A stretch of DNA of 64,000 nucleotides from contig NZ_JAKFYR010000010.1 of NCBI RefSeq assembly GCF_022554085.1, positions 1 to 64,000 of the forward strand. Reading direction: 5' to 3'. The position numbers and the translations under genes were made by a program. This DNA is from Rhodococcus sp. CH91 (GTDB lineage: Bacteria; Actinomycetota; Actinomycetes; Mycobacteriales; Mycobacteriaceae). The first letter of the stretch is position 1; the number at the start of each line of letters is the position of its first letter. Positions 27,390-39,737 of this stretch are shown one piece after another. The notes below the pieces were generated by a model that worked only from the letters and a program-made list of their open reading frames with translations, was not told where the DNA came from and searched no databases.

Positions 27390-28253
27390 ATGCTGCGCGT
27401 CGCAGTCCCCAACAAAGGTTCGCTGTCCGAGTCCGCCGCCGAGATCCTGCAGGAGGCCGGTTACCGGCGCCGCACGGATTCGCGGGATCTGACGGTCATC
27501 GATCCGGTCAACGACGTCGAGTTCTTCTTCCTGCGGCCGAAGGACATCGCGATCTATGTCGGCTCCGGTGAGCTGGATCTGGGGATCACCGGGCGGGACC
27601 TGGCGATGGATTCCGGGGCGCCGGTCGCCGAGCGGTTGGCGTTGGGTTTCGGGTCGTCGCGATTCCGGTATGCCGCCCCGAAGGGCCGGGACTGGACGGT
27701 CGAGGATCTTCAGGGCCTGCGGATCGCCACCTCGTACGCGAATCTGGTGCGCCGCGATCTCGAGGCCCGCGGCATCGAGGCGGAGGTGATCCGGCTCGAC
27801 GGGGCGGTGGAGATCTCCATCCAGCTCGGGGTCGCGGACGCGATCGCCGATGTGGTCGGTTCGGGACGGACGTTGCGGCAGCACGATCTCGTCGCGTTCG
27901 GGGAGTCGCTGTGCGATTCGGAAGGGGTGCTGATCGAGCGGGAGGGTTCCGATCGTGGTGATCGGGCCCGCAACCAGCTGATCGCCCGGCTCGAGGGTGT
28001 GGTCTTCGCGCAGCAGTACGTGATGATCGACTACGACTGCCCCAAGCACCTGCTCGAGCAGGCCGTGCAGGTCACTCCCGGTCTGGAGTCGCCGACGATC
28101 TCGCCGCTGGCGAACGAGAATTCGGTGGCGGTGCGGGCGATGGTGCCGCGCAAGGGCCACAATGCGGTGATGGACCGGCTCGCCGAGATCGGCGCCCGCG
28201 CGATCCTCGCGTCGAACATCCGCTCGTGCCGGGCGATGCGCGCCCCCGAGTAG
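27390..28253 (+). CDS. hisG: ATP phosphoribosyltransferase, long form
   Basis: 287 aa, ATG 27390 with AAAGGA upstream. First enzyme of histidine synthesis, joining ATP and PRPP. Periplasmic-binding-protein-like catalytic domain with [11 protein letters not shown] at the start, [20 protein letters not shown] and the PRPP loop [19 protein letters not shown]. The C-terminal ACT-like regulatory domain (about 212-287, ending [12 protein letters not shown]) makes it the histidine-inhibited long form that does not need HisZ. It forms a hisE-hisG pair as in mycobacteria. Confidence 0.96.
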   Translation: MLRVAVPNKGSLSESAAEILQEAGYRRRTDSRDLTVIDPVNDVEFFFLRPKDIAIYVGSGELDLGITGRDLAMDSGAPVAERLALGFGSSRFRYAAPKGRDWTVEDLQGLRIATSYANLVRRDLEARGIEAEVIRLDGAVEISIQLGVADAIADVVGSGRTLRQHDLVAFGESLCDSEGVLIEREGSDRGDRARNQLIARLEGVVFAQQYVMIDYDCPKHLLEQAVQVTPGLESPTISPLANENSVAVRAMVPRKGHNAVMDRLAEIGARAILASNIRSCRAMRAPE

Positions 28254-28262
28254 CCGCGCATC

Positions 28263-28294
28263 GGCCCGTCCGATCCCCGGCCCGTCCGATCCCC
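28263..28294. repeat. two exact 16-bp tandem copies
   Basis: GGCCCGTCCGATCCCC is repeated back to back just after the hisG stop, with a third partial copy running into the following hairpin. Confidence 0.7.
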
Positions 28295-28314
28295 GGTCCG
28301 GTGCGGCTCCGCGG

Positions 28315-30290
<1,976 letters not shown>

Positions 30291-30307
<17 letters not shown>

Positions 30308-30782
30308 GGCCCATGCTCAGGATCGAGCAGGCGCTGTCGTCGGCGATGACCCAGTTGCCGTCGATGTCCTCGAAGGTCAGCGGCATGGGGGCACCGCCGT
30401 GGGGGCCGGCGACCTCGGTGGTGGCGGTGACGGTGTCGGCGTCGACGGTGGTGATCTCCCCGACGGTGCCGGTCAGCGGGTAGCCGGCGAGCACCCCGGT
30501 GAACTGTTCGAGGACGGGGAGGCGGTCGGTGCCGTTCTCGACGACGGCGGCGCGTTCCTCGGTGGTGGCGGCCGGATCGAAGAAGATATCGACCTGGCTT
30601 TGCAGTTGTTCGACGGTCACCGCGGCGGGCGCCGCGACACCGCTGGTCGTGGTGGTGCTCGTGGGGGCGTCGGTCGTGGTGCCGGCGGTGGTGTCGGTGT
30701 CGTCGGAGCTGCAGCCGGTCAGGGCCGCGGCGGCGGCCAGCGCCGCGGCGACGCAGGTCACGCGGAGAGAACTCGTGGTCAC
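30291..30782 (-). CDS. lipoprotein, low-molecular-weight antigen MTB12-like
   Basis: 163 aa from GTG 30782. Signal peptide of about 20 residues ends in lipobox LTGC, so C24 would be lipidated and the protein held on the outer face of the membrane. A Thr/Ser/Asp-rich linker (30-50) follows. The C-terminal domain (about 55-160) contains VDIFFDPAATTEERAAVVEN and FEDIDGNWVIADDSAC, the pattern of the mycobacterial MTB12/CFP-2 family. Function unknown. It is divergent from the ARC/Mpa gene. Confidence 0.8.
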
Positions 30783-30935
30783 GGAAGATGCCTTTCGCAG
30801 AGAACCGGGTCGACCCCGATATTAGGTAAGCCTGACATCGGATGGGGATGTCAGCTCCGGTGGCGCTGCCCACACGCGACACATGTTCGGAACACGACTG
30901 TTTCGTGTCCCCACCCACAGTGGGCGCTGTCCCGG

Positions 30936-30941
30936 TAGCGT
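30936..30941 (+). promoter_or_regulatory. -10 box TAGCGT of the proteasome ATPase gene
   Basis: TAGCGT lies 29 nt before the ATG, leaving a short leader with GGAGGGAG as ribosome site. A CCCAC-A-GTGGG palindrome lies just upstream. Confidence 0.45.
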
Positions 30942-30970
30942 GGAATGACCGACAGTGGAGGGAGTCGCTC

Positions 30971-32737
30971 ATGAGCTCGTCAGAGAAGCCGGATGCGGTG
31001 GCAGCGGCACGCGAAATCGAAGAGTTGCGCGCAGAGGTGGCGGCTTTGCGTCGTCGGCTCGTCGAGCCGTCGGATCAGGTACGCGACCTCGAAGCACGCC
31101 TCGAGTCCCTCACGGTCCGCAACAGCAAACTGCTCGAGACCCTCAAGGATGCGCGGCAGCAGCTGATCACGCTGCGTGAGGAGGTCGATCGGCTCGCGCA
31201 ACCCCCCAGCGGGTACGGGGTGCTGCTCGAGACGTTCGACGATCAGACCGTCGACGTGTTCACCTCGGGCCGCAAGATGCGGGTCGCGGTGTCCCCGAAT
31301 CTCGAACTCGACACCTTCCGGCCCGGTCAGACCGTGCGGTTGAACGAGGCGTTGACCGTCGTGGAGATCGGCGGGTTCGAACGGGTCGGGGAGATCACCA
31401 CCTTGCGGGAGGTGCTCGACGACGGCGCCCGCGCGCTGGTGGTCGGGCATGCCGACGAGGAACGCATCGTGTGGCTGGCGGCGCCGCTCGCCGCGGCCGC
31501 CGCGGACGCTCCGCTCGATCCGACCGCCGACGACGTCTCGTTCACGCTGCGCCCGGGTGATTCGCTGCTGGTCGACAGCAAGGCCGGCTATGCCTTCGAG
31601 CGGATCCCCAAGGCCGAGGTCGAGGATCTGGTACTCGAGGAGGTCCCGGACGTCGGCTACGGCGACATCGGTGGTCTGGGCCGGCAGATCGAGCAGATCC
31701 GCGACGCGGTGGAACTGCCCTTCCTGCACAAGGATCTGTTCCGCGAATACTCGCTGCGCCCACCGAAGGGGGTGCTGCTGTACGGTCCGCCCGGCTGCGG
31801 CAAGACGCTGATCGCCAAGGCGGTGGCGAACTCGCTGGCGAAGAAGATCGCCGAGGCCCGCGGCGACGATTCGAAGGAAGCGAAGTCGTTCTTCCTCAAC
31901 ATCAAGGGTCCCGAGCTGCTCAACAAGTTCGTCGGCGAAACCGAACGGCACATCCGGTTGATCTTCCAGCGGGCACGGGAGAAGGCCTCCGAAGGCACCC
32001 CGGTGATCGTGTTCTTCGACGAGATGGATTCGATCTTCCGGACCCGCGGGTCGGGGGTGTCCTCGGATGTGGAGACCACGGTGGTGCCGCAGTTGCTCGC
32101 CGAGATCGACGGGGTCGAAGGCCTCGAGAACGTCATCGTCATCGGTGCGTCGAACCGGGAGGACATGATCGACCCGGCGATCCTGCGGCCGGGCCGCCTC
32201 GACGTGAAGATCAAGATCGAACGTCCGGACGCGGAGGCCGCCCAGGACATCTTCTCGAAGTATCTGACCGAGACGCTGCCGGTGCACGCCGACGATCTCG
32301 CCGAGTTCGGCGGCGACCGGGCGGCCTGCGTGCGGGCGATGATCGAACGGGTCGTCGAGCGGATGTACGCCGAATCCGAGGACAACCGGTTCCTCGAGGT
32401 GACCTACGCCAACGGCGACAAGGAAGTGCTGTATTTCAAGGACTTCAACTCCGGGGCGATGATCCAGAACATCGTCGACCGCGCCAAGAAGTATGCGATC
32501 AAATCGGTGCTCGAGACCGGCGCGCCGGGCCTGCGGGTGCAGCATCTGCTCGATTCGATCGTCGACGAGTTCGCCGAGAACGAGGACCTGCCCAACACCA
32601 CCAATCCGGACGACTGGGCCCGGATCTCGGGGAAGAAGGGCGAGCGGATCGTGTACATCCGCACCCTGGTCACCGGCAAGAACGCCAGCGCGAGCCGGGC
32701 GATCGACACCGAATCGAACACCGGCCAGTATCTGTAG
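30971..32737 (+). CDS. mpa: proteasome-associated AAA ATPase (ARC/Mpa)
   Basis: 588 aa from ATG 30971 with GGAGGGAG upstream. Hexameric unfoldase that captures pupylated proteins and feeds the 20S core. N-terminal coiled coil (about 12-75) binds Pup. Tandem OB folds follow (85-235). The AAA module has Walker A GPPGCGKT at 272-279, Walker [10 protein letters not shown], and the arginine-finger region [13 protein letters not shown]. The C-terminus ends GQYL, the gate-opening tail with penultimate Tyr. It is complete and in the order expected upstream of dop. Confidence 0.97.
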   Translation: MSSSEKPDAVAAAREIEELRAEVAALRRRLVEPSDQVRDLEARLESLTVRNSKLLETLKDARQQLITLREEVDRLAQPPSGYGVLLETFDDQTVDVFTSGRKMRVAVSPNLELDTFRPGQTVRLNEALTVVEIGGFERVGEITTLREVLDDGARALVVGHADEERIVWLAAPLAAAAADAPLDPTADDVSFTLRPGDSLLVDSKAGYAFERIPKAEVEDLVLEEVPDVGYGDIGGLGRQIEQIRDAVELPFLHKDLFREYSLRPPKGVLLYGPPGCGKTLIAKAVANSLAKKIAEARGDDSKEAKSFFLNIKGPELLNKFVGETERHIRLIFQRAREKASEGTPVIVFFDEMDSIFRTRGSGVSSDVETTVVPQLLAEIDGVEGLENVIVIGASNREDMIDPAILRPGRLDVKIKIERPDAEAAQDIFSKYLTETLPVHADDLAEFGGDRAACVRAMIERVVERMYAESEDNRFLEVTYANGDKEVLYFKDFNSGAMIQNIVDRAKKYAIKSVLETGAPGLRVQHLLDSIVDEFAENEDLPNTTNPDDWARISGKKGERIVYIRTLVTGKNASASRAIDTESNTGQYL

Positions 32738-32831
32738 CGGCCGCACCGACGAGACACGGACGACGACAGGATCGCGGCCGGGCACTGCCTTCGGGGGTGT
32801 CCGGCCGCGCTGTCGCCGGGGGAGGAAGGTC

Positions 32832-33248
32832 ATGCCGCTGCCACGCGCACTGGCCCGATTCAACAAGGTGGCCACCAACCGGATCACCACCCCCTTCGCG
32901 CAGGTCTTGCCGGGCACCGCGGTGGTCGAGCATCGGGGCCGGCGTTCCGGGCGCGTCTTCCGCACCCCGGTGCTGTTGTTCACCGTCGACGACCGGTTGC
33001 GGATCGCGCTGACCTACGGCGCCGACACCGACTGGCTGCGCAATGTGTGCGCCGCCGGACAGGCGGTCGTGCACACCCGGGGCCGGGCGGTGCCGGTGAC
33101 CGCGCCGGTTGTCGGGGACGATCCGCAGGCGAGCTGGGCGCCGATGCCGGTGCGGTGGGCGTTGCAGGCGATCGGCGCCACCGGCTATCTGGACTGCCGG
33201 GCCCGCCCCGCGGACAGCGGCCCGCAGCCCGGGCACTCGGGCGGTTGA
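32832..33248 (+). CDS. deazaflavin (F420)-dependent nitroreductase-family protein
   Basis: 138 aa from ATG 32832 with GGAGGAAGG upstream. It has the split-barrel DUF385/Ddn-type pattern: FNKVATNRITTPFAQ, then VVEHRGRRSGRVFRTPVL as the cofactor-phosphate-binding stretch, and TDWLRNVCAAGQAVVHTRGR. The family mostly uses F420H2, and members reduce varied substrates. It lies between mpa and dop, but nothing in the sequence ties it to pupylation. Confidence 0.78.
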   Translation: MPLPRALARFNKVATNRITTPFAQVLPGTAVVEHRGRRSGRVFRTPVLLFTVDDRLRIALTYGADTDWLRNVCAAGQAVVHTRGRAVPVTAPVVGDDPQASWAPMPVRWALQAIGATGYLDCRARPADSGPQPGHSGG

Positions 33249-33271
33249 CGGCCGCGGACGGGCCGATCGCC

Positions 33272-33277
33272 TAGGCT
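33272..33277 (+). promoter_or_regulatory. -10 box TAGGCT, leaderless dop promoter
   Basis: TAGGCT ends 7 nt before the dop ATG at 33285, allowing dop to be expressed separately from mpa. Confidence 0.55.
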
Positions 33278-33284
33278 CGAGGGC

Positions 33285-34778
33285 ATGCAGCGGATCATCG
33301 GTATCGAGGTCGAGTACGGGATCTCCTCACCCAACGAACCATCGGCGAACCCGATCCTGACCTCCACGCAGGCGGTGCTGGCGTATGCGGCGGCCGAAGG
33401 GGTGCCGCGGGCCCGGCGCACCCGCTGGGACTACGAGGTCGAATCGCCCCTGCGCGACGCCCGCGGTTTCGATCTGGGCCGCGCGAGCGGACCGGCGCCG
33501 GTCATCGACGCCGACGAGGTCGGCGCCGCGAACATGATCCTCACCAACGGGGCGCGGCTGTACGTCGACCATGCGCACCCGGAGTACTCGGCCCCCGAGG
33601 TCGCCGATCCGCTGGACGCGGTGATCTGGGACAAGGCCGGCGAGCGGGTGATGGAGGCCGCGGCGCGGCACGCGTCGAGTGTGCCCGGCGCACCGCGGCT
33701 GCAGCTGTACAAGAACAACGTCGACGGCAAGGGCGCCTCCTACGGCACCCACGAGAACTATCTGATGGCGCGCGACACCCCGTTCTCGGCGGTGGTGGCG
33801 GGTCTGACGCCGTTCTTCGTGTCCCGGCAGGTCATCACCGGGTCGGGGCGGGTGGGGATCGGGCAGTCCGGTGACGAGCCGGGCTTCCAGTTGTCCCAAC
33901 GCGCCGACTACATCGAGGTCGAGGTCGGTCTCGAGACCACCCTCAAGCGCGGCATCATCAACACCCGCGACGAGCCGCACGCCGACGCCGACAAGTACCG
34001 GCGGCTGCACGTGATCATCGGCGATGCGAATCTCGCGGAGATGTCCACCTATCTCAAGGTCGGGACCACGGCGCTGGTGCTCGATCTGATCGAGGCCGGC
34101 ATCGACCTGTCCGACCTGCAGCTGGCCCGCCCGGTCACCGCGGTGCATCACATCAGCCACGATCCGAGCCTGCGCAAGACGGTGGCGTTGGTGGACGGGC
34201 GGGAGCTGACCGGGCTGGCCTTGCAGCGGATCTATCACGAGCGGGCCGCGAGGTTCCACGAGGGCACCGAGGACAAGCGGGTGCTCGACATCCTGGACAA
34301 GTGGGCGATGGTGCTCGATCTGCTCGAACGCGACCCGATGGAATGCGCCGACCTGCTGGACTGGCCGGCGAAGCTGCGGCTGCTCGAGGGTTTCCGCAAC
34401 CGCGAGGGATTGTCCTGGTCGGCGCCGCGCCTGCACATGGTGGATCTGCAGTATTCGGATGTGCGGCTGGACAAGGGCCTGTACAACCGGCTGGTGGCGC
34501 GCGGGTCGATGCAGCGGCTGGTCTCCGAGCAGCAGGTGCTCGACGCGGTGCACACCCCGCCGTCGGACACCCGCGCCTATTTCCGCGGGGAGTGCCTGCG
34601 CCGCTTCGGTGCCGACATCGCGGCGGCGAGCTGGGATTCGGTGATCTTCGATCTGGGCCGGGAGTCGCTGGTGCGGATCCCGACCCTCGAGCCGCTGCGG
34701 GGCACCCGCGCGCACGTCGGGGAGCTGCTCGAGACGGCGCACTCGGCGGCCGAACTCGTCGATCAGCTCACCCACTGA
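33285..34778 (+). CDS. dop: Pup deamidase/depupylase
   Basis: 497 aa. Converts the C-terminal Gln of Pup to Glu and also removes Pup from substrates. The glutamine-synthetase-like fold begins [16 protein letters not shown], where the Glu residues bind ATP-Mg. Other family marks are [33 protein letters not shown] and [19 protein letters not shown]. The loop around residues 40-80 that distinguishes Dop from PafA is present. The Gln-ending Pup encoded downstream makes this enzyme necessary. Confidence 0.97.
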   Translation: MQRIIGIEVEYGISSPNEPSANPILTSTQAVLAYAAAEGVPRARRTRWDYEVESPLRDARGFDLGRASGPAPVIDADEVGAANMILTNGARLYVDHAHPEYSAPEVADPLDAVIWDKAGERVMEAAARHASSVPGAPRLQLYKNNVDGKGASYGTHENYLMARDTPFSAVVAGLTPFFVSRQVITGSGRVGIGQSGDEPGFQLSQRADYIEVEVGLETTLKRGIINTRDEPHADADKYRRLHVIIGDANLAEMSTYLKVGTTALVLDLIEAGIDLSDLQLARPVTAVHHISHDPSLRKTVALVDGRELTGLALQRIYHERAARFHEGTEDKRVLDILDKWAMVLDLLERDPMECADLLDWPAKLRLLEGFRNREGLSWSAPRLHMVDLQYSDVRLDKGLYNRLVARGSMQRLVSEQQVLDAVHTPPSDTRAYFRGECLRRFGADIAAASWDSVIFDLGRESLVRIPTLEPLRGTRAHVGELLETAHSAAELVDQLTH

Positions 34779-34868
34779 TCCCCGGCTGCGGAATCCCCAC
34801 CGGTTGGTGGGCCGCGGTGGGGTGGGCGGGAAGCACGCGTGTCTCCACCGCCGGTGCGGTTCGCTGGG

Positions 34869-34874
34869 TAGGGT
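34869..34874 (+). promoter_or_regulatory. -10 box TAGGGT upstream of pup
   Basis: TAGGGT lies 80 nt before the pup ATG. The leader contains a small CGGTGC-CC-GCACCG hairpin at 34890-34903 and a strong AGGAGGAGG ribosome site at about 34937-34945, fitting high Pup expression. Confidence 0.45.
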
Positions 34875-34954
34875 AGGGGTTCGAAGTAGCGGTGCCCGCA
34901 CCGATCGTCGACCGGTGACGGTTCCGCGCCGAATACAGGAGGAGGTCGGCGGCT

Positions 34955-35146
34955 ATGGCACAGGAGCAGACCACACGCGGTGGCGGCGGGGACGACGACG
35001 AGGTCGTCGGTGACGGCGGTGCCGGTCAGGAACGTCGCGAGAAGCTCGCCTCGGACACCGACGATCTTCTCGACGAGATCGACGACGTGCTCGAGGAGAA
35101 CGCGGAGGACTTCGTGCGGGCATATGTGCAGAAAGGTGGCCAGTGA
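34955..35146 (+). CDS. pup: prokaryotic ubiquitin-like protein Pup
   Basis: 63 aa, ending in GGQ, so Dop must deamidate it to GGE before PafA can attach it to lysines. Intrinsically disordered N-terminus rich in Gly and Asp; the helix-forming region (about 25-58, with [20 protein letters not shown]) is the segment that docks on the ARC/Mpa coiled coil. Its stop overlaps the prcB GTG by 4 bp, coupling their translation. Confidence 0.97.
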   Translation: MAQEQTTRGGGGDDDEVVGDGGAGQERREKLASDTDDLLDEIDDVLEENAEDFVRAYVQKGGQ

Positions 35147-35997
35147 CAGCCGAACGGTCCTCCCTTCCCTACCGCGAGGTGCAGCCGAGGCTGCACCTCG
35201 CGTCGCCCTTGTCGTCGTTCTCCGAACATCTGCGGGCGCACGCCCCGGAGATGCTGCCGGAGAACCGGTTCCGGTTCGAGCGAGGTGACCACGTGGAACT
35301 CGCCCCGCACGGCACCACGATCGTCGCGGTGACCTTCGACGGTGGGGTGCTGCTCGCCGGTGACCGGCGGGCGACGATGGGCAATCTGATCGCCTCCCGC
35401 GATGTCGACAAGGTGTTCATCACCGACAACTATTCGGCGGCGGGCATCGCGGGTACCGCGGGCCTGGCGATCGAACTGGTGCGGTTGTTCGCCGTCGAAC
35501 TCGAGCACTACGAGAAGATCGAGGGTGTGCCGTTGACCTTCGACGGCAAGGCCAACCGGCTCTCGTCGATGGTGCGCGGCAATCTCGGGGCGGCGATGCA
35601 GGGTCTGGCCGTGGTGCCGCTGCTGGTCGGTTTCGATCTCGACGCCCCCGATGCGCGGCGCGCCGGCCGGATCGTCTCCTACGACGTCGTGGGCGGCCGC
35701 TACGAGGAACGCGCCGGGTATCACGCGGTCGGTTCCGGATCGTTGTTCGCCCGTTCGTCGCTCAAGAAGCTCTACCGCGCCGACGCCGACGAGCAGAGCG
35801 CGCTGCGCACCGCCGTCGAGGCGTTGTACGACGCGGCCGACGACGACACCGCCACCGGCGGCCCGGACACCACCCGGGGGATCTATCCGACGGCGGTGGT
35901 GATCACCGCGGCCGGTGCCGTGGCGGTCGCCGAGGAAGCCCTGTCCGAGCTGGCCCGCAGCATCGTGGCCGACCGCACCGCAGGAGATGGCCGGTGA
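35143..35997 (+). CDS. prcB: proteasome beta subunit
   Basis: 284 aa. N-terminal threonine protease of the 20S core. A propeptide of 57 residues ends in APHG, with the catalytic T58 in [13 protein letters not shown] exposed after autocleavage. [12 protein letters not shown] carries the active-site Lys region, and [15 protein letters not shown] holds the conserved Ser. The propeptide coding region contains a long perfect inverted repeat (35173-35202). It overlaps pup upstream and prcA downstream by 4 bp each, so pup-prcB-prcA is one translationally coupled unit. Confidence 0.97.
   Translation: MTAERSSLPYREVQPRLHLASPLSSFSEHLRAHAPEMLPENRFRFERGDHVELAPHGTTIVAVTFDGGVLLAGDRRATMGNLIASRDVDKVFITDNYSAAGIAGTAGLAIELVRLFAVELEHYEKIEGVPLTFDGKANRLSSMVRGNLGAAMQGLAVVPLLVGFDLDAPDARRAGRIVSYDVVGGRYEERAGYHAVGSGSLFARSSLKKLYRADADEQSALRTAVEALYDAADDDTATGGPDTTRGIYPTAVVITAAGAVAVAEEALSELARSIVADRTAGDGR
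35173..35202 (+). repeat. perfect 14-bp inverted repeat inside the prcB propeptide region
   Basis: CGCGAGGTGCAGCC, then GA, then its exact reverse complement. With a two-base centre it is nearly a 30-bp palindrome, able to form a very stable mRNA hairpin 30 nt after the prcB start. It encodes [10 protein letters not shown] of the propeptide. Confidence 0.85.
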
Positions 35998-36794
35998 CTC
36001 TTCCGTACTATGCATCCGCCGAGCAGATCATGCGCGATCGCTCGGAGCTGGCCCGCAAGGGTATCGCCCGCGGCCGGTCGGTGATCGCGTTGACCTATCA
36101 GGACGGGGTGCTGCTCGTCGCGGAGAACCCGTCGAAGGCGCTGCACAAGATCAGCGAACTGTACGACCGGATCGGTTTCGCCGCGGTCGGCAAGTACAAC
36201 GAGTTCGAGAATCTGCGGCGCGCCGGGATCATGCATGCCGACATGCGGGGCTATTCCTACGATCGGCGGGATGTGACCGGGCGGGCGCTGGCGAACGCCT
36301 ACGCGCAGACCCTCGGCACGATCTTCACCGAGCAGCCCAAGCCGTACGAGGTGGAGATCTGCGTGGCCGAGGTCGGGCGCGCCGACACCGAGGACATCCC
36401 GCAGCTGTACCGCATCACCTACGACGGGTCGATCGTCGACGAGGAACAGTTCGTGGTGATGGGCGGCAACACCGACCCGATCGCCACCGCGCTGCGCTCG
36501 TCCTATCGGGCGGGCCTGCCGCTCGAGGAGGCGGTGGCCGTGGCGGTGGCCGCGTTGCAGCAGCCGGCGAGCACCGATGCGGGACCGCGGGTGCTCGGCC
36601 GCCGCGAACTCGAGGTGGCGGTGCTCGAGAAGCAGCGGCCGCGCCGCGCCTTCCGCCGCATCTCGGGGGCCGCACTCGAGGCGCTGTTGCCGGCCGTCGA
36701 AGCCGGTCAGCCGCCGACACCGGACGGCCCGGAGGCCGCCGCCCCGGAGTCCGGTTCCGGCTCGGAGACCGGCGGAGCGTCCGGCAGCCGATAG
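35994..36794 (+). CDS. prcA: proteasome alpha subunit
   Basis: 266 aa. Forms the outer, gating rings of the 20S core. It begins [27 protein letters not shown], here given as two family marks (the [19 protein letters not shown] gate helix and ARGRSVIAL), followed by the alpha fold without a catalytic Thr. The last 30 residues are a Pro/Gly/Ser/Glu-rich tail, variable in this family. That tail is encoded in DNA that also encodes, on the other strand, the end of the next gene (88-bp overlap). Confidence 0.97.
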   Translation: MTLPYYASAEQIMRDRSELARKGIARGRSVIALTYQDGVLLVAENPSKALHKISELYDRIGFAAVGKYNEFENLRRAGIMHADMRGYSYDRRDVTGRALANAYAQTLGTIFTEQPKPYEVEICVAEVGRADTEDIPQLYRITYDGSIVDEEQFVVMGGNTDPIATALRSSYRAGLPLEEAVAVAVAALQQPASTDAGPRVLGRRELEVAVLEKQRPRRAFRRISGAALEALLPAVEAGQPPTPDGPEAAAPESGSGSETGGASGSR

Positions 36795-38269
36795 ACCGTC
36801 ACCGCCGCCGGCAGCACCCGGAAGACGAAGGTGGTGCCGTCGGCGGTGACCTCCCCGTCGGTGGCCAACGCCACCGGCTGCCCGGCGACCTGCACCGACA
36901 GGCTGCCGGTGTGCCGGTGCCGGTACACCGGGGATGCGCCGAGGGTGCCGGTCGCGGCGGCGGCGAGCAGCCGCACCCGCGAGAACGGCCGGTCGGCCCG
37001 CAGATACCGCACGTCGAGGCTGCCCGCGTCGAGATGCGAACGCGACATCGGGACCTGATCACCGGGGCTGTAGCGGCCGTTGCCGACGAACAGCAACCAC
37101 ACCGCGCGGCCGTCCCCGTCGATGCGCACCGGCATCGGGGTCGCGGTGCGCAACACCGCGATCATCGCCAGCCCGGCCGCCGGCCATTTCCCGATCCGCG
37201 GTTCCCAGCGTTGCCGCAACCGCACCGTGTCCGGATAGCCGCCCAGGCTCGCGGTGTTGACGAAATACCGCACCGTGCGGCCGGTGGGCCCGCTCACCGT
37301 CACCTGCCCGACACCGACGGCGACGGCGTGCCCGGTCTGCACCGCCCGCGCGGTCTCGTCCAGGTCGAGCACCCCGAGATCGTGCGCGAAGTGGTTGAGG
37401 GTGCCGCCGGGGAAGACCGCCACCGGCAACCGGGCGTCGAGGGCGGCGGCGACCACCGCGGCGACGGTGCCGTCGCCGCCGCACACCCCCAGGGCGCGGG
37501 GCCGGTGGGCGGCGATCAGCGCCGGCAGTTGCGTCGACGGGTCCTGCCCGAGATCGAGGTCGACGCGCAGCGCGGCGGGCAGGGCCGGGACGAGCAGGTC
37601 GGCCACGGCGCTGCTGCCGGCAGCGGGATTGACGATCAGCAGCAGACCGGCGCCGCCGGGCAGGGCGGGGGCGGTGCTCGTCGTCTGCACCGCGGCCGGT
37701 TCGCGGCTGCGCACCGCCCACCAGCGGCGGGTGGACCAGGCGACGGCCGCGCCGACCGCGGCGCCGACGACGACATCACCGGGCCAGTGCACCCCGGTGT
37801 GCACCCGCGAGTAGGCCACCGCCACCGCCAGCGGCGCCAGGGCCGCGCCGGCGGCGGGAGATTCGAGGGCGACGCCGGTGACGAACGCCGCCGCCGAGGC
37901 GGCATGCCCGGACGGGAACGACGACGAGCGGGGGATCGGCACCCGGCGGCGCAGGAACTTCGGGTCGGTGCGGGCCGGGGGCCGGCGCCGCGGCAGCAGG
38001 GGTTTGAGAACGCCGTTGGCCAGGGCGCTGGCCCCGGCGACCGACAACAGTCCGCGGACGGCGCCGCGGCGGGCGCGGCCACCGGCGGCGGCGCACACCG
38101 CCGCGCAACCGCACCACAGCACACTGTGGTTCGCGGCGCGCCCGAGCTCACGCAGCAGCGGATCGGCCAGGGAGGGGCGCAGCGCGCCGGTGTAGTCGAA
38201 CAGCGCCCGGTCGGCGGTGCGGTAACGCTCACGCAGGATCACACCTCGAACCGTAGATGTCGTTGCCAC
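36707..38269 (-). CDS. PAP2 phosphatase-diacylglycerol kinase fusion
   Basis: 520 aa. The N-terminal half (about 15-185) is a membrane PAP2-type lipid phosphatase: [12 protein letters not shown] (KxxxxxxRP-like), [11 protein letters not shown] and [17 protein letters not shown] give the three-part active site. The C-terminal half (about 205-515) is a DAGK-catalytic/sphingosine-kinase fold with [25 protein letters not shown] and [14 protein letters not shown]. Such fusions probably act on phosphatidic acid or polyprenyl lipids. The GTG start is uncertain. It is antisense between prcA and pafA, 35 bp from the pafA start and overlapping prcA at the other end. Confidence 0.88.
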   Translation of the reverse strand: MATTSTVRGVILRERYRTADRALFDYTGALRPSLADPLLRELGRAANHSVLWCGCAAVCAAAGGRARRGAVRGLLSVAGASALANGVLKPLLPRRRPPARTDPKFLRRRVPIPRSSSFPSGHAASAAAFVTGVALESPAAGAALAPLAVAVAYSRVHTGVHWPGDVVVGAAVGAAVAWSTRRWWAVRSREPAAVQTTSTAPALPGGAGLLLIVNPAAGSSAVADLLVPALPAALRVDLDLGQDPSTQLPALIAAHRPRALGVCGGDGTVAAVVAAALDARLPVAVFPGGTLNHFAHDLGVLDLDETARAVQTGHAVAVGVGQVTVSGPTGRTVRYFVNTASLGGYPDTVRLRQRWEPRIGKWPAAGLAMIAVLRTATPMPVRIDGDGRAVWLLFVGNGRYSPGDQVPMSRSHLDAGSLDVRYLRADRPFSRVRLLAAAATGTLGASPVYRHRHTGSLSVQVAGQPVALATDGEVTADGTTFVFRVLPAAVTVYRLPDAPPVSEPEPDSGAAASGPSGVGG

Positions 38270-38304
38270 CCATGGTGGTCGGGTCCGCGCGGTACTGTCG
38301 AAGT

Positions 38305-39663
38305 GTGCAGCGACGAATCATGGGTATCGAGACGGAGTTCGGCGTCACGTGTACCTTCCACGGGCATCGTCGGTTGAGTCCCGACGAGGTGGCCCGCTAT
38401 CTGTTCCGTCGGGTGGTGTCCTGGGGGCGCAGCTCCAACGTGTTCCTGCGCAACGGGGCGCGGCTGTATCTCGATGTGGGATCGCATCCGGAATACGCCA
38501 CCGCCGAGTGCGACGACCTGCTCCAACTCGTCGAACACGACCATGCCGGGGAGCGGGTCCTCGAGGAACTGCTCGTCGATGCCGAACAGCGGCTCGCCGA
38601 GGAGGGGATCGGCGGCGACATCTTCCTGTTCAAGAACAACACCGATTCGGCGGGTAATTCCTACGGCTGCCACGAGAACTATCTCGTCGCCCGCGTCGGG
38701 GAGTTCTCCCGCATCTCCGATGTGCTGCTGCCCTTCCTGGTGACCCGGCAGCTGATCTGCGGCGCCGGGAAGGTGCTGCAGACCCCGAAGGCGGCGACCT
38801 TCTGCCTGTCCCAGCGCGCCGAGCACATCTGGGAAGGGGTGTCCTCGGCGACGACCCGGTCCCGGCCGATCATCAACACCCGCGACGAGCCGCACGCCGA
38901 CGCGGAGAAGTACCGGCGGCTGCACGTGATCGTCGGGGATTCGAACATGTCCGAGACCACCACGATGCTCAAGGTCGGCTCGGCGTCGTTGGTGCTCGAG
39001 ATGATCGAGGCCGGGGTGCCCTTCCGGGATTTCGCGCTCGACAATCCGATCCGGGCGATCCGCGAGGTCTCCCACGACCTGACGGGCCGGCGCCCGGTGC
39101 GCCTGGCCGGGGGCCGGCAGGCCAGCGCCCTCGACATCCAGCGCGAATATCATGCGCGGGCGGTGGACTATCTGCAGCACCGCGAACCCGATCCGCATGT
39201 GACGCAGGTGGTGGATCTGTGGGGGCGGGTGCTCGACGCGGTCGAATCGCAGGATTTCGCGAAGGTCGATACCGAGATCGACTGGGTGATCAAACGCAAG
39301 CTGTTCCAGCGCTATCAGGACCGCTACGCGATGGAGTTGTCGGATCCGAAGATCGCCCAGCTGGATCTGGCCTATCACGACATCAAACGGGGTCGGGGGG
39401 TGTTCGACCTGCTGCAACGCAAGGGTCTGGCCGCCCGCGTCACCGACGACGAGTCCGTCGACGCCGCGGTGGACACCCCGCCGCAGACCACCCGCGCGAA
39501 ACTGCGCGGTGATTTCATCGCCGCGGCGCAGGCCGCGGGCCGGGACTTCACCGTCGACTGGGTGCATCTCAAGCTCAACGATCAGGCGCAGCGCACGGTG
39601 CTGTGCAAGGACCCCTTCCGGTCGGTGGACGAACGCGTCGAACGGTTGATCGCCTCGATGTGA
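38305..39663 (+). CDS. pafA: Pup-protein ligase
   Basis: 452 aa from GTG 38305, giving [15 protein letters not shown], which matches the mycobacterial length and N-terminus exactly. Using ATP it phosphorylates the Pup C-terminal Glu and joins it to substrate lysines. GS-like fold with the ATP-Mg site in [44 protein letters not shown] and [19 protein letters not shown], and the conserved C-terminal domain ending VERLIASM. It is paralogous to Dop upstream. Its promoter region is shared with the antisense PAP2-DAGK gene. Confidence 0.97.
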   Translation: MQRRIMGIETEFGVTCTFHGHRRLSPDEVARYLFRRVVSWGRSSNVFLRNGARLYLDVGSHPEYATAECDDLLQLVEHDHAGERVLEELLVDAEQRLAEEGIGGDIFLFKNNTDSAGNSYGCHENYLVARVGEFSRISDVLLPFLVTRQLICGAGKVLQTPKAATFCLSQRAEHIWEGVSSATTRSRPIINTRDEPHADAEKYRRLHVIVGDSNMSETTTMLKVGSASLVLEMIEAGVPFRDFALDNPIRAIREVSHDLTGRRPVRLAGGRQASALDIQREYHARAVDYLQHREPDPHVTQVVDLWGRVLDAVESQDFAKVDTEIDWVIKRKLFQRYQDRYAMELSDPKIAQLDLAYHDIKRGRGVFDLLQRKGLAARVTDDESVDAAVDTPPQTTRAKLRGDFIAAAQAAGRDFTVDWVHLKLNDQAQRTVLCKDPFRSVDERVERLIASM

Positions 39664-39725
39664 CGACCGGTGGCCGGGGATCCCGGTCGGCGGCGACCTG
39701 TGCGGTGGCGGGACGGTTCGGGCAC

Positions 39726-39731
39726 TAGGGT
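39726..39731 (+). promoter_or_regulatory. -10 box TAGGGT, leaderless pafB promoter
   Basis: TAGGGT ends 6 nt before the GTG at 39738, so pafBC can be transcribed apart from pafA. Confidence 0.5.
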
Positions 39732-39737
39732 TGGCCC

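Noticed and set aside
38257-38304. Earlier pafA start giving 16 more residues
   Set aside because: The extension ([16 protein letters not shown]) is absent from PafA as known in mycobacteria, where the protein starts at [11 protein letters not shown] 38305 gives the standard 452-aa length.
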